From the NCBI RefSeq assembly GCF_019898765.1, contig NZ_JAIOKB010000002.1, positions 620,001 to 684,000 on the forward strand: a stretch of DNA of 64,000 nt. The letters are read 5' to 3'. Positions 19,183 to 28,209 of this stretch are shown here, in pieces (position 1 is the stretch's first letter; every line of letters begins with the position of its first letter). The translations under genes and the position numbers were made by a program. A model generated the notes under the pieces. It was given only the letters and a program-made list of their open reading frames with translations, was not told the DNA's origin and searched no databases. The stretch comes from Sphingomonas yunnanensis (GTDB lineage: Bacteria > Pseudomonadota > Alphaproteobacteria > Sphingomonadales > Sphingomonadaceae).

Positions 19183-20433
19183 GTTATCCGATAGGATGCT
19201 GCGGTTCTCCCAGGCGGGTCCTGGCTTAGCGGACACAGGCACGTCGTCGGGACGCCCGGGACATCGCGGAGCCGGCGCGCTTCGCATCGCTTCGTCGCGC
19301 ACACTCATGGCTCGCGCTCGTGGCCGAGGATCGCGCCATCCGTCGCGATCTGAGCGTCTTGGGCGCGACGATGCAGGACGATCGCGGCTCGACCGGTCGC
19401 ACGCGCGTCGACGACATGTCCGGCTTGACCCGCGGCAGGTTGGCCATCGCCGATGCTCCCTCCATCTCCGGCCGAGGCAGCGAAGCCTAGCCGCCGGCCA
19501 GCAACATCATTCGGCGAGGCTGTGGATCATGCGCGCTCGCGCTCGACGCTCCGCGTGATCGCCGCCGCGGCGAATGCGCTTCGCCATCGAAGGCCTCGGA
19601 GCGCCCGGCGGAGCCAACCGTCGCCGCGCGCGCGAAGCCGCCGCGCCACCTCGCGGCCGTCGGGGTCGGGCAGGCCGATGTCGAGCACGACCGCGGCATA
19701 GCTGCCGAGCTCCAGCATCAGCAGTGCGTCCTCAACGGTCGCGACATGGTCGCTCCCATAGCCCGCCTCCCCCAAGAGCCGGCGCAGCAGCGTGACCAGC
19801 TCGTCATGGTCCTCGACGATCAACAACCGCACGCGCGCACTCGCCCGCCCGTCGCAGGACTGGCGTACGCCGCAGGGCCTGGACCCCGTCGAAGCGTCGC
19901 CGCTCTGGCGCCGCGACCGAAGCGATCGATCATGGCCACCATGGTCACCCGGATGCGCCACCGCGTGCCCCCTCCTGCTCTCGCGCGCCCACCGCGGATC
20001 GCGCTGTTCTCAAGCAACTAATATTATGTTCGCGACGGTGCCTACCGCGCGCTCCGCCGACTGCAGCGAGCTGGAGCACCGCGGCCCACCCGCACGGGTC
20101 TACCCGCCGCCCGCGCGCGTACCCGCCTTCGCGACCCGCCGCCGCGCTCGTCCCGGTCCCCTCGATCCGCGACGGCCTGCGCCGCTTCACGCCCAGCCTG
20201 ATCCACGTCACCGAACCGCGACCGTTGAAGTCCCCACGATCCGATGATGGGTCATGTAGGTCTGCCGCGGTGTCTCCAATCGCCTCGGCACGCGCGCCGC
20301 TCACCGCGGCAAGGTGGCGCGCCGATGCGAAAGTCGGAAGTGTAGCAAGATGAACCGGCTAGAGCAGGCACATTACACGAACCTTACCGCTTTGTGGAAC
20401 AGCGCACCTGAGCACGCCAGGCGAGAGCCGCCT
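19183..20433. other. Decayed region downstream of tRNA-Gly
   Basis: About 1.25 kb with no complete gene. All six frames give short, Arg-rich, non-conserved reading frames typical of non-coding GC-rich DNA. The only recognisable content is a truncated response-regulator receiver domain on the minus strand. Tracts next to a tRNA 3' end are frequent sites of integration and later decay, but I see no integrase and no second copy of the tRNA end. Confidence 0.55.
19527..19832 (-). pseudogene. Truncated response-regulator receiver domain
   Basis: From GTG 19832 the frame reads VRLLIVEDHDELVTLLRR, then AVVLDIGLPDPDGREVARRL, which is a clear OmpR-class receiver with acidic Glu7/Asp8 and phospho-acceptor Asp51. 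After about residue 71 the similarity stops abruptly and the frame ends at about 101 residues. The switch Thr/Ser, conserved Lys and any DNA-binding domain are absent. I do not find the missing half in another frame. It is best read as a 3'-truncated remnant, possibly of an orphan regulator lost with its kinase. Confidence 0.6.
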
Positions 20434-20458
20434 GGAACTGCATGCACGCTTCGCCGTT
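20434..20458 (+). promoter_or_regulatory. EcfG-type general stress response promoter
   Basis: GGAAC at 20434-20438 and CGTT at 20455-20458, separated by exactly 16 bp. This matches the GGAAC-N16/17-CGTT consensus of the alphaproteobacterial stress sigma factor EcfG. It lies about 46 bp upstream of the CsbD start codon, leaving a short leader with a strong ribosome site. Confidence 0.8.
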
Positions 20459-20504
20459 TACTTCCCACTCGATCGGTTCACATCATTACAACGAGGAGGC
20501 AATC

Positions 20505-20687
20505 ATGGGCGAGTTCACTGACAAGCTCGATGCTGCGGGCAACAAGATTGCCGGCAAGGCGAAGGAACTCTTCGGCGACGCGACTGACAATGATCGCATC
20601 AAGGCTGAAGGCGAGGCGCAGCAACTCAAAGGCACCGGTCAGGACGTCAAGGGCAGTGTCAAGGGCGCCCTGAACGACAAGATCTAA
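20505..20687 (+). CDS. CsbD family stress-response protein
   Basis: A 60-residue hydrophilic, Lys/Asp/Gly-rich helical protein. It shows the CsbD pattern: a DKLDAAGNKIAGKAKELFGD segment followed by DRIKAEGEAQQLKGTGQDVK. CsbD proteins are abundant under general stress in many bacteria, with no known biochemical activity. ATG 20505 has a strong GAGGAGG ribosome site 6 bp upstream; the longer frame would pass through the promoter. The EcfG-type promoter upstream places it in the general stress regulon. Confidence 0.95.
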   Translation: MGEFTDKLDAAGNKIAGKAKELFGDATDNDRIKAEGEAQQLKGTGQDVKGSVKGALNDKI

Positions 20688-21137
20688 CGATCCGGCTCGA
20701 CGATTGCAGCTGTGCCGCTCTTGGGGTGCAGCTGCGGTTGTGGCTTGCCATGACGGGTACCAACACCCGAACGGGTCTGGCATTTTTCGTCATCAATCAC
20801 AGTGTGACAAATATATATATAACATCAGGATAGTAGCGGTCGAGCGTCACAGCGCCATCACAGCAGATACGGTGGCTGTTTCCACGAGGCATTGATGCGA
20901 TCGGCTGCGTTCAGCTCGCCTCCGCGGTCGTGGAACGTCATACGATAGGCGGAGACACGCACCTGCCAGTGCAGCCTAAGCCGCTGCTTCAGGCGCCTCG
21001 GCGTAGAAGAGCCGGCTCAGCGCCTTTTACCAGATATCGGTCTTCGATCTCCCTTGCCAGTTGGGATCGAGCGCGACGTGTGTCGTCCCGGCCGAGGGAG
21101 CGGCGCGGCCCCTCGAATCTCAGCCGTCGGCGCTGCC
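20688..21137. other. Non-coding stretch after csbD
   Basis: 450 bp with no supported gene. Around 20800-20825 there is an unusually AT-rich run (TATATATATAA) for this genome. A GCAGCTG / CAGCTGC inverted pair near 20706-20735 could form a weak hairpin shortly after the CsbD stop, but lacks a T-run. Confidence 0.5.
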
Positions 21138-22421
21138 CTACGGCGCGACGATAACGCCGTCTTTCATGACCGCTCGCACGCGGCGGAGCGCGGCGAGGTC
21201 GCTGGTGGGATCCCCGGCGACCGCGACCAAGTCCGCGAGCATGCCGGGCTTCACCGCGCCGAGACGGTCGCCGACCCGCATCCAGCGCGCGTTGCCCGAG
21301 GTAGCGGCGACCAACACCTCGGCCGGCGTCATCCCACCCGCCGCCATCAGCGCCATCTCGCGCGCGTTGCTGCCATGCGCGTAGACGCCCACGTCGCCGC
21401 CCATGCAGATCGGCACACCGGCCGCACGCGCGCGACGGAAGCTCTCGCGCGCGGCCCGAACCGCCGCCGGTGCCGGCTCCGCGCCGGTCCATCCGCGGTA
21501 GCGCGCGCTCGCGTCCGCGGCAGCCAGTGTCGGGCACAATGTGATCTTCCTCGCGGCCATGCTGGCGAAGATCGCCGTCGTTCCGCCATAGCCATGTTCG
21601 ATCGTGTCGACGCCGGCCTCGATCGCGCGGCGCATGCCCTCGGGCGTAGACGCGTGCACCGCGACGGGACGTCCGGCGTCGTGCGCCGCCGCGACCGCTG
21701 CCCTGATCTCGTCCAGGCTCAACGTCGGGCGCGAGTCCTCGCCTGCGCGCCAGCGATAATCGGCGTAGAGCTTGATCCAGTCGGCGCCGGCGGCGATCTG
21801 CCGCCGGACCGCGGCCACCATCTGCTCGACCCCCGACACTTCCTCCGCGCCCTGCGGGATCGCCACGCCAGGCTCGAAACCTTTCGGGCCATAAGCGCCC
21901 AGCGCGACGATCGCGCGCGTGGCGACGCTCAGGCGAGGTCCCTCGATGATCCCCTGATCGATCGCCTGCTTCACGCCCACGTCGGCGTAGCCCGCCCCTT
22001 CGGTGCCGAGGTCGCGCGCGCTCGTGAAGCCGGCGCGCAGCGTGGCCTTGGCGTTGGCGACCGCGCGCGCGGTGCGGAGTGCGAGCGGTTCGTGCAGGAC
22101 CTGATCGTCCCAGCTCGCCTCGTCATAGGGGTGGAGGAAAAGGTGACCATGGCCTTCGATCATCCCCGGCATCAGCGTGTCACCGGTGAGGTCGACGACG
22201 CGCGCGTTCGACGCGACGGTCAGGTCGGGACCGACCGCGACGATGCGCTCGCCGCGCACCAGCACCTGCCAGCCGGCGTGCACCTCGCCATCGATGCCGT
22301 CGAACACGCCGGCAGGCCGCAACAGCAAGGGTGCCGGGTCGATCGACGGTCGCGCACCGAGCGTCGCCGCGGCATTGGCGAGCAGCAGTGCCGTCGCGAA
22401 GGCCACCACTCGCCTGATCAT
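21138..22421 (-). CDS. Secreted amidohydrolase family protein (imidazolonepropionase/prolidase-like)
   Basis: A 427-residue metal-dependent hydrolase with an N-terminal signal peptide (AFATALLLANAAATLGA). Metal-site motifs are visible: HGHLF following MPGMIEG, the lysine in ADWIKLYADYR that is carbamylated in this class, His in VAVHAST, His in TIEHGYGG and Asp in MGGDVGVYAHG. The C-terminal composite domain ends GMLADLVAVAGDP. Related enzymes cleave Xaa-Pro dipeptides or other cyclic amides in the periplasm; the substrate here is undetermined. It stands alone on the minus strand. Confidence 0.88.
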   Translation of the reverse strand: MIRRVVAFATALLLANAAATLGARPSIDPAPLLLRPAGVFDGIDGEVHAGWQVLVRGERIVAVGPDLTVASNARVVDLTGDTLMPGMIEGHGHLFLHPYDEASWDDQVLHEPLALRTARAVANAKATLRAGFTSARDLGTEGAGYADVGVKQAIDQGIIEGPRLSVATRAIVALGAYGPKGFEPGVAIPQGAEEVSGVEQMVAAVRRQIAAGADWIKLYADYRWRAGEDSRPTLSLDEIRAAVAAAHDAGRPVAVHASTPEGMRRAIEAGVDTIEHGYGGTTAIFASMAARKITLCPTLAAADASARYRGWTGAEPAPAAVRAARESFRRARAAGVPICMGGDVGVYAHGSNAREMALMAAGGMTPAEVLVAATSGNARWMRVGDRLGAVKPGMLADLVAVAGDPTSDLAALRRVRAVMKDGVIVAP

Positions 22422-22977
22422 CGTCTGCTCCCATCCACGACGCCGCCGTATCTCCTAACCCTCTGCGCTGCCCGTGCATACCATCGCGTCCGGCGACCAG
22501 CATGGGGAAGGCCATCGCTGCGGCCGACACCCCTTCACGCCTGCCACTCAGGCCACGCCGGTCACGACGAGGCCCGGGCCGGGCGAGCGGCTAGCCCGGG
22601 GCGATAGGTGCCGACGAACGGAGACGATGGCCATGGTGGCGGGCGGGTCGCTGTGTCACTCGTGCGGCTATGTCCGTCTGGCGGAGCCGATCGCGGCAGA
22701 GGCGCGCGACCCCGCGGTGCCGCTCGTCAGGTCGGAGACGACACGTGCGTCGGCGACCTAGTGTCGTCGAGCGCTTCCCCTCAGATCTGCGCTTCTGAAG
22801 CCACCTTCGTCGGGGCCGATCGGGATCTGGCGGAGATCTGCACGGGGTCGCTGCCCGTCGCGGAACGAGGCTCGCACGGTGGCGTTAGCAAGTTACTCCC
22901 CGCGCGCCTCAACCCGCCGTCAGATGGCGTGGTCACGACCTTTCGCCCGCCGGCGACCGCGCTGAAGCAGAAGGAAC
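22422..22977. other. Intergenic region between divergent amidohydrolase and HAD genes
   Basis: About 555 bp between two divergently read genes. It should contain both promoters. I see no conserved protein in any frame and no recognisable RNA element. Confidence 0.5.
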
Positions 22978-23661
22978 ATGTGTTTGGCGATCAGGGCGCT
23001 TCTCTTCGACATCGATGGCACGTTGGTCGACAGCAATGAGCGGCACGTCGATGCCTGGCAGGAGGCGTTCGCCCGGGTCGGCGAGCGGTTCGACCGTGCG
23101 CAGATCCACGATCAGATCGGCAAAGGTACCGACATGCTCGTGCCAGCGCTGCTGCCGGGGCTGGACGATGACGCCGTGACGAGACTGGGTGAGGCGCATG
23201 GTGCCATCTTCAAGGAGCGGCACCTCGCGACCGTGGTGCCGTTCGCGCAGGCGCATGCGTTGCTTCGGCACGTGAGCCAGCGCGGGCAGAAGGTTGTTCT
23301 CGCCTCGTCGGCCTCGGGCGGGGAGCTCGACCATTACCTCGACCTACTCGACGCGCGCGATCTCGTCGCTGCGACCACGAGCGGCGACGACGTCGAGAAG
23401 ACCAAGCCGGCACCCGACATCGTCGGTGTCGCGCTCGGCAAGCTCGCCGGTGTCAAGCCGGCCGAGACGCTGATGGTCGGCGACACGCCGTACGACGTCG
23501 AGGCGGCGGCTCAGTGCGGCGTGCGCACGGTAGCGGTGCGATCGGGGGGCTTCGCTGATGAGGCACTCACCGCAGCCGGCGCGATCGCGATCTACGACGA
23601 CGTGGCCGCCTTGCTCGCAGGCTATGAGGCCTCGCCGCTCGGTCGCTCGGGTGAGGCCTGA
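22978..23661 (+). CDS. HAD family phosphatase
   Basis: A 227-residue HAD hydrolase. Motif I is LLFDIDGTLVDSN with the nucleophile and acid aspartates, motif II is VVLASSASGGE, the motif III lysine is in EKTKPAPDIVG and motif IV is MVGDTPYDVEAAAQCG. The helical cap after motif I places it near phosphoglycolate/beta-phosphoglucomutase-type phosphatases. The substrate is not predictable. ATG 22978 is preceded by AAGGA. It overlaps the alpha/beta hydrolase gene that follows, so the two probably form an operon. Confidence 0.92.
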   Translation: MCLAIRALLFDIDGTLVDSNERHVDAWQEAFARVGERFDRAQIHDQIGKGTDMLVPALLPGLDDDAVTRLGEAHGAIFKERHLATVVPFAQAHALLRHVSQRGQKVVLASSASGGELDHYLDLLDARDLVAATTSGDDVEKTKPAPDIVGVALGKLAGVKPAETLMVGDTPYDVEAAAQCGVRTVAVRSGGFADEALTAAGAIAIYDDVAALLAGYEASPLGRSGEA

Positions 23662-24523
23662 CGCATCGCTGGACGAAGCGGACGTCGCGGCCTCGTACCC
23701 GCGTGCCCTCGTAAGCGAGCCGCCGCGTGATCGGCAATGGCCAGCCGAGACCGTCGCGGAGGCGATCCCCAGCGGCGGTGTTAATCTGAATGCCCTCCTC
23801 TACGTTGCCGCGGGATCCGGGCCGCACCCCTGCGTGCTGCTGCTGCATGGCCTACCGGGAAACGAGCAGAACGTGGACTGCGCGCAGTCGATGCGGCGGG
23901 CGGGGTGGAACGTCCTGACGATCCACTATCGTGGCTCGTGGGGCGGCCCCGGCAGCTTCAGCTTCGGGCATTGCCTCGACGATGCGGCGGCGGCGCTCGA
24001 GTGGCTCCAGCGGGAAGGAAGGGGCGGGGAACGCCGCATCGATCCCGACCGCATCGTTCTGGTGGGTCACAGCATGGGTGGGTTCGTCGCCGCGCACGTG
24101 GCCGCCTCGCACCCGGACGTACGCGGCGTCGCGCTCCTGTCGGGCGTCGACCTAGGCGAGGCGTTCGGACGCGGCGACCGCAGCGATGTCGGCGCGATCG
24201 ACTCGAACGTCGGCGTCAGCGCGGGACTTCACATCCTGGCGGGTACCTCGCCGGACGCGCTCGCTCGCGAGGCGCGGGACCACGCGAGCGAATGGAGCCT
24301 CGCCTCCTATGCCGCCGCGTTGGTATCGCGGCCGGTCCTGCTGATCAGCTCTGACGACGGCCTCGCCCAGGGCAGCGACTCGCTGGCCGACACGATCGAA
24401 TGTCGTGGCGGCACCTCCCTGGGGCGGACGCATCTCGCCGATGATCACAGCTACTCCAACACACGCGTCGCCCTCCAAACGCGCCTGCTGGATTGGCTGG
24501 CGACGTTCGAGCGCCGTGACTAG
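23651..24523 (+). CDS. Alpha/beta hydrolase
   Basis: A 290-residue serine hydrolase. An oxyanion loop LLLHGLPGNEQN, the nucleophile elbow VGHSMGGF, an acid in ISSDDGLAQ and the histidine in LADDHSYSNT give a complete triad. It resembles dienelactone/prolyl-oligopeptidase-like hydrolases without a signal peptide. The start is uncertain: GTG 23651 lies within the last codons of the HAD gene; ATG 23623 would extend it by about nine residues. A short C-terminal helix follows the His. The physiological ester or peptide substrate is unknown. Confidence 0.85.
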   Translation: MRPDASLDEADVAASYPRALVSEPPRDRQWPAETVAEAIPSGGVNLNALLYVAAGSGPHPCVLLLHGLPGNEQNVDCAQSMRRAGWNVLTIHYRGSWGGPGSFSFGHCLDDAAAALEWLQREGRGGERRIDPDRIVLVGHSMGGFVAAHVAASHPDVRGVALLSGVDLGEAFGRGDRSDVGAIDSNVGVSAGLHILAGTSPDALAREARDHASEWSLASYAAALVSRPVLLISSDDGLAQGSDSLADTIECRGGTSLGRTHLADDHSYSNTRVALQTRLLDWLATFERRD

Positions 24524-24567
24524 CGGCGCTGCGATCGCCTCTCGCGTGTCCACGCCCGGTCCGACGT

Positions 24568-24894
24568 TCAGTGCCGCGCACCCGAGAACAGGTTGATCAC
24601 CACCGTGCCCGCCAGGATCAAAGCGATGCCGAGCAGCGCCGCCCCGTCGAGCCGCTGGCGGTACACCAGCGAGCCAACGAGTGAGATCACCACGATGCCG
24701 ATGCCCGACCAGATCGCATAGGCGATGCCCATCGGAATGACGCGCAGCGCGACGGAGAGACAGTAGAAGGCAGCGACATAGCCCAGGATCACGACGAACG
24801 AGGGCAACGGTCGCGTGAACCCGGCCGCCGCCTTCAGCGCCGAGGTGGCGACGATCTCGAACCCGATCGCTCCCGCGAGATAGAACCAGTGCAA
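24568..24894 (-). CDS. Small multidrug resistance (SMR) efflux protein, EmrE-like
   Basis: A 108-residue protein with four membrane helices. The essential glutamate Glu13 sits in IGFEIVATSALK, and the helix-3 signature IPMGIAYAIWSGIGIVVIS matches EmrE/QacE exporters. These work as antiparallel dimers driven by proton exchange to expel quaternary cations. The residues around the glutamate and the AIWSG motif are those of the Qac subtype rather than the guanidinium exporter (Gdx/SugE) subtype. It faces the alpha/beta hydrolase gene tail to tail. Confidence 0.93.
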   Translation of the reverse strand: MHWFYLAGAIGFEIVATSALKAAAGFTRPLPSFVVILGYVAAFYCLSVALRVIPMGIAYAIWSGIGIVVISLVGSLVYRQRLDGAALLGIALILAGTVVINLFSGARH

Positions 24895-25104
24895 TGGCGC
24901 CCCCTGCTCCCCGCGCGCGACGGTAGCAGCTCAGCGCCATCTCGTCGCACCTGGCGACGCTGGCGGCCATGTCGCGCAGACGTCGCCTGCCGCGGCGCGA
25001 TCCGTGTCGTCGTCCCGAGACCCGTCGCTCGCTCCCGTCCGTTACCCGCCCCCCATCGTGCTCGTCGCGTTGACGCGCGGAACGGGTGACGCCAGAGGCG
25101 CGCG

Positions 25105-25785
25105 ATGCCCTTCCGTTTGTTCCAGCCCCTGCTCTCGGGCGCGCAGCTGCGCGAGCGGCTGATCGCCTGCCTCGGCGCCGCGATCGGCATCGCGCTGACC
25201 GCGCTGCTCGGCGCGCTGCTGGTGCGCGACACCGACCTGCCGCTGATCGTCGCGCCGCTCGGTGCCTCGGCGGTGCTGGTATTCGCGGTGCCCGCGAGCC
25301 CGCTCGCGCAGCCCTGGCCGGTGATCGGCGGCAACACGCTCTCGGCGCTGGTCGGCGTCGCGATCGGCCGGCTCGTGCCCGACGTCGCCCTCGCGGCCGG
25401 GCTCGCCGCGGGCGCCGCGATCCTGGTCATGTCGCTGGCGCGCTGCCTCCACCCGCCAGGGGGCGCCGCGGCGCTGACCGCGGTGATCGGCGGGCCGACG
25501 GTTCATGCCGCGGGCTTCGGCTTCGCGCTGCTGCCGGTGGCGCTCAACTCGGTGACGCTCGTCGCGGCGGGCCTGCTGTTCCGTCGGCTGACGCGGCGCT
25601 CCTACCCGCATCGCCCCGCCGCCCCCGTCGCGGCGGGACTGCACGCCGCCGACATCGACGCCGCGCTCGCCGACCTGCACGAGAGCTTCGACATCGCGCC
25701 CGCGGACCTCGACGCGCTGCTCACGCGCGCGGAGTGGCACGCGGCGCGACGCCGCGCCGCCCCGCCCTCGCCCCCGCGCCGATAG
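25105..25785 (+). CDS. HPP family integral membrane protein
   Basis: A 226-residue protein with about four to five membrane helices in its first 155 residues. The family motif is present: PLIVAPLGASAVLVFAVPAS, then CLHPPGGAAALTAVIGGP, containing the HPP triplet. HPP proteins are thought to move nitrite or related anions across inner or plastid membranes, but activity is shown for few. The C-terminal 65 residues are hydrophilic (LADLHESFDIAPADLDAL), without the CBS pair some members carry. ATG 25105 is the natural start. Confidence 0.9.
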   Translation: MPFRLFQPLLSGAQLRERLIACLGAAIGIALTALLGALLVRDTDLPLIVAPLGASAVLVFAVPASPLAQPWPVIGGNTLSALVGVAIGRLVPDVALAAGLAAGAAILVMSLARCLHPPGGAAALTAVIGGPTVHAAGFGFALLPVALNSVTLVAAGLLFRRLTRRSYPHRPAAPVAAGLHAADIDAALADLHESFDIAPADLDALLTRAEWHAARRRAAPPSPPRR

Positions 25786-25848
25786 GTCCATCCGTCGCCG
25801 CGTCGCCGGCGATGGACAGCGCGCGTGGGACGCGGCACGCCGGTGACC

Positions 25849-26667
25849 ATGAAGAGCGAGGCGAACATCCGAGTCGGCATCGGTGGCTGGACCTACGAGC
25901 CGTGGCGCGCCACCTTCTATCCGGAGAAATGGCCGCACAAGCGCGAACTCGACTATGCCAGCCGGCACGTCACCGCGATCGAGGTGAACGGCACCTTCTA
26001 CTCCTCGTTCAAGCCCGCCACCTTCGCGACCTGGCGCGAGAGCGCGCCCGACGGCTTCGTCTTCGCGCTCAAGGCGTCGCGCTACTGCGTCACGCGCAAG
26101 GTGCTGGCGGAGGCGGGCGAGTCGGTAGAGCGCTTCGTCGGGCAGGGGATCACCGAGCTGGGCGACAAGCTCGGCCCGATCCTGTGGCAGATGGCGGCGA
26201 CGCGGAAGTTCGACGCGGACGACCTGCGCGCCTTCCTCGCGCTGCTGCCTGCCAAGCAGGACGGCATCGCGCTGCGCCACGCGATCCAGGTGCGGCATGA
26301 GTCATTCGCGGTGCCCGAGTTCGTGGCGCTCTGCCGCGCCGCAGAGGTGGCGATCGTCCACGGCGACTCGGCCGACTATCCCGCGCTCGCCGACGTCTCG
26401 GGCGACCTCGTCTACGCCCGGCTGGAGGACGCGCGCGAGGAGGAGCCCGCCGGCTACACGCCGGCCGCGCTCGATCGCTGGTCGACGGTGGCGCGCGACT
26501 GGGCGGCGGGGAAGAGCCCCGACGGGCTGCCCTATGTCGCCGAGCCAGCGCCGGTGCGGCCGCGCGACACGTTCGTCTTCATGATCAACGGCGCCAAGGT
26601 GCGCGCGCCGCACGCCGCGATGGCGCTGCTCGTGCGGCTCGGGCGGACGCCGGCACAGGCCGGATGA
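25849..26667 (+). CDS. DUF72 domain-containing protein
   Basis: A 272-residue TIM-barrel-like protein of the DUF72 (YecE) family. It shows RVGIGGWTYEPWR, FYPEKWPHKREL, EVNGTFYSSFKP, GPILWQMAATRKFD and a VFMINGAKVRAP tail, all standard family blocks. The biochemical function of DUF72 is unknown. ATG 25849 was preferred; an in-frame GTG at 25825 adds eight residues. It follows the HPP gene by 63 bp on the same strand. Confidence 0.9.
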   Translation: MKSEANIRVGIGGWTYEPWRATFYPEKWPHKRELDYASRHVTAIEVNGTFYSSFKPATFATWRESAPDGFVFALKASRYCVTRKVLAEAGESVERFVGQGITELGDKLGPILWQMAATRKFDADDLRAFLALLPAKQDGIALRHAIQVRHESFAVPEFVALCRAAEVAIVHGDSADYPALADVSGDLVYARLEDAREEEPAGYTPAALDRWSTVARDWAAGKSPDGLPYVAEPAPVRPRDTFVFMINGAKVRAPHAAMALLVRLGRTPAQAG

Positions 26668-26704
26668 GCCGGGTCGGGCGAGCGGCCCGACCCGGCCGAC
26701 GCGG

Positions 26705-27670
26705 TCACGCGATCGTGTCGCGCCGCGCGTACCCGCCCGCGGTGACACGCGGCGAGGCACCGAAGAGGCGGCCGCCGCGGTGCGCCCCGTGTCCGCCGCT
26801 CTCCGCCGAGGCATGATGCGGGGCACTGGCGCCGCTCGCGTCATAGGTCGTGAATAGCGGAAGCAGCGAGGCGGTCAGGCTCTGGGTGGCCGCCGAGGCC
26901 GATCGGGCGAGCTGGGCGACGCCCGCGCCCTGATCGCCCGCCACCACCGCAGGGGCGGCGTTGCTCGCCGCGACCGCGCTGGGGCTTCCCGTCTCCGCCG
27001 CGGAGACGGACGCGAGGTGAGATGAGCCGGCCAAGCGCGACGCTTTCGCCCGCTCCTCCGCCTCGACGTTGAGATCTAGCACGTGCTCATATTGAGCAAC
27101 GCTATTGTACTTGTATTGCGAAGCGATCCGGTCCGCGGAGATTGTTCCATCAGCGTTGAAGATGGATTTAGAGCGATTTGATGTTAGCACATTTGCATTT
27201 TCAAACGTGTATATTTTTTTGTCGTCGTCGGAAAGGGAATGAAACCAATCGCGCGCAATACGCGCGTATTCTACGATACCCTCAGTACTAGCGTGAAATC
27301 TAGACATTAATTGCTCATGCAGCTCTTCTGCTCTATCACCCAGGGGTGACGCGAACCATCTAGCGTTTATCTCTTTCACTTCTCTGGAAATAGGTTTGTT
27401 GATTTCACCAGGTTTAATTAAAAGATGATCTTTCGACCAGAAGAGGAATTCCGCAGCATTCAGAGCTCTCAGCTTTTGGTCCAACGTGTATTTACCAGTT
27501 TCATCGGTAGCGATGTCGGTGAATTCCTTATATCGCGCGATGATCTCCTTGCTGCCCGGTTGCTTGGCAGCCTCTTGGGCAGTTGCGGTGCCATCGGCCG
27601 GTCGCGATGCGACCGTTGCAGTTGTGACGGGGGCGGCGCCGATGGCGGACACGGTGGAGATGCTAGTCAT
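26705..27670 (-). CDS. Unrecognised 321-residue protein in AT-rich DNA
   Basis: I do not recognise this family. The N-terminus (1-38) is Thr/Ala/Val-rich and disordered. A compact charged region (about 40-205) follows, with EEIIARYKEF-like helices, KDHLLIKPGEINKPISREVK and QYKYNSVAQYEHVL. The C-terminal 110 residues are Ala/Ser/His-Gly-rich (HHASAESGGHGAH). The DNA for residues about 60-205 is visibly AT-rich compared with flanking genes, with codons ending in A/T, while both ends are GC-rich, suggesting a mosaic. No signal peptide is seen. ATG 27670 has GAGG 8 bp upstream; it lies 33 bp after the small secreted gene, so the two form a pair. Confidence 0.7.
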   Translation of the reverse strand: MTSISTVSAIGAAPVTTATVASRPADGTATAQEAAKQPGSKEIIARYKEFTDIATDETGKYTLDQKLRALNAAEFLFWSKDHLLIKPGEINKPISREVKEINARWFASPLGDRAEELHEQLMSRFHASTEGIVEYARIARDWFHSLSDDDKKIYTFENANVLTSNRSKSIFNADGTISADRIASQYKYNSVAQYEHVLDLNVEAEERAKASRLAGSSHLASVSAAETGSPSAVAASNAAPAVVAGDQGAGVAQLARSASAATQSLTASLLPLFTTYDASGASAPHHASAESGGHGAHRGGRLFGASPRVTAGGYARRDTIA

Positions 27671-27703
27671 GACATATACCTCATCGATAGAGCGAGTCGG
27701 AAG

Positions 27704-28189
27704 TCAGCGCGCCGACGACGTCGAGATCGCATTGATCACCGGGTAAGCGGTGAACCGGCCGGTCGCCGAGTTGGTCTCGCTCTTCAGCGTGCACTCGTAT
27801 CGCTGCGGCGTCGTCTGCGTGTTGCCGTTGTACGTCTCCGCCGCGGTGAAGTAGAAACGATATTCCTGCCTGCTCTGCGACCAGGTCACGCCGGCGTAGA
27901 AAAAGCAGCCGTAGTGATCATCATCCCGCCACTCCTTGTTGCCGCTCCAGCTTGTTGTGCCGGTGACGTGGACATAACCCTGCGCCGTCCCGCCATTCGG
28001 CTTAATCTCGGTAGGCCATCTCTTGTCCCCGTCCGGGAAAGAATCGCCTTTATGCTCCGTCAGCGTCAACGAGCCGTTGTTGGTGAAGTAGAAGTCTCCG
28101 CCCGTCCACTCGCTCGACTGAGCGAGAGCGGCCCCGGGTGTTGCCAGGGTGAGGAGAGCGGCGAGGAGACCTGTCGCGGTCCTGCGCAT
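27704..28189 (-). CDS. Small secreted protein of unknown function
   Basis: A 161-residue protein with a clear signal peptide (GLLAALLTLATPGAALAQ, cut near 24). The mature part is polar, with many aromatic and Gly/Thr/Asn residues (WTGGDFYFTNNGSLTL; YFTAAETYNGNT) and two cysteines (GCFFYAG, YECTLKS) that could form a disulfide. It predicts as a small beta-rich extracellular domain; I cannot assign a family. ATG 28189 has GGAGG 7 bp upstream. A 16-bp perfect palindrome lies 21-36 bp before the start. Base composition is lower in GC than neighbours. Confidence 0.75.
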   Translation of the reverse strand: MRRTATGLLAALLTLATPGAALAQSSEWTGGDFYFTNNGSLTLTEHKGDSFPDGDKRWPTEIKPNGGTAQGYVHVTGTTSWSGNKEWRDDDHYGCFFYAGVTWSQSRQEYRFYFTAAETYNGNTQTTPQRYECTLKSETNSATGRFTAYPVINAISTSSAR

Positions 28190-28209
28190 CACATTACCTC
28201 CATGCTGTC

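Noticed and set aside
22474..22761. Short plus-strand frame (95 codons) in the gap before the HAD gene
   Set aside because: No ribosome site, low-complexity composition and no recognisable motif beyond a chance CHSC; treated as non-coding.
24568..24894. SMR protein as a guanidinium exporter (Gdx) that would support the guanidine operon
   Set aside because: The helix-3 signature AIWSG and residues around the glutamate are those of EmrE/QacE multidrug exporters, not Gdx/SugE. It is also over 20 kb away with no guanidine riboswitch visible.
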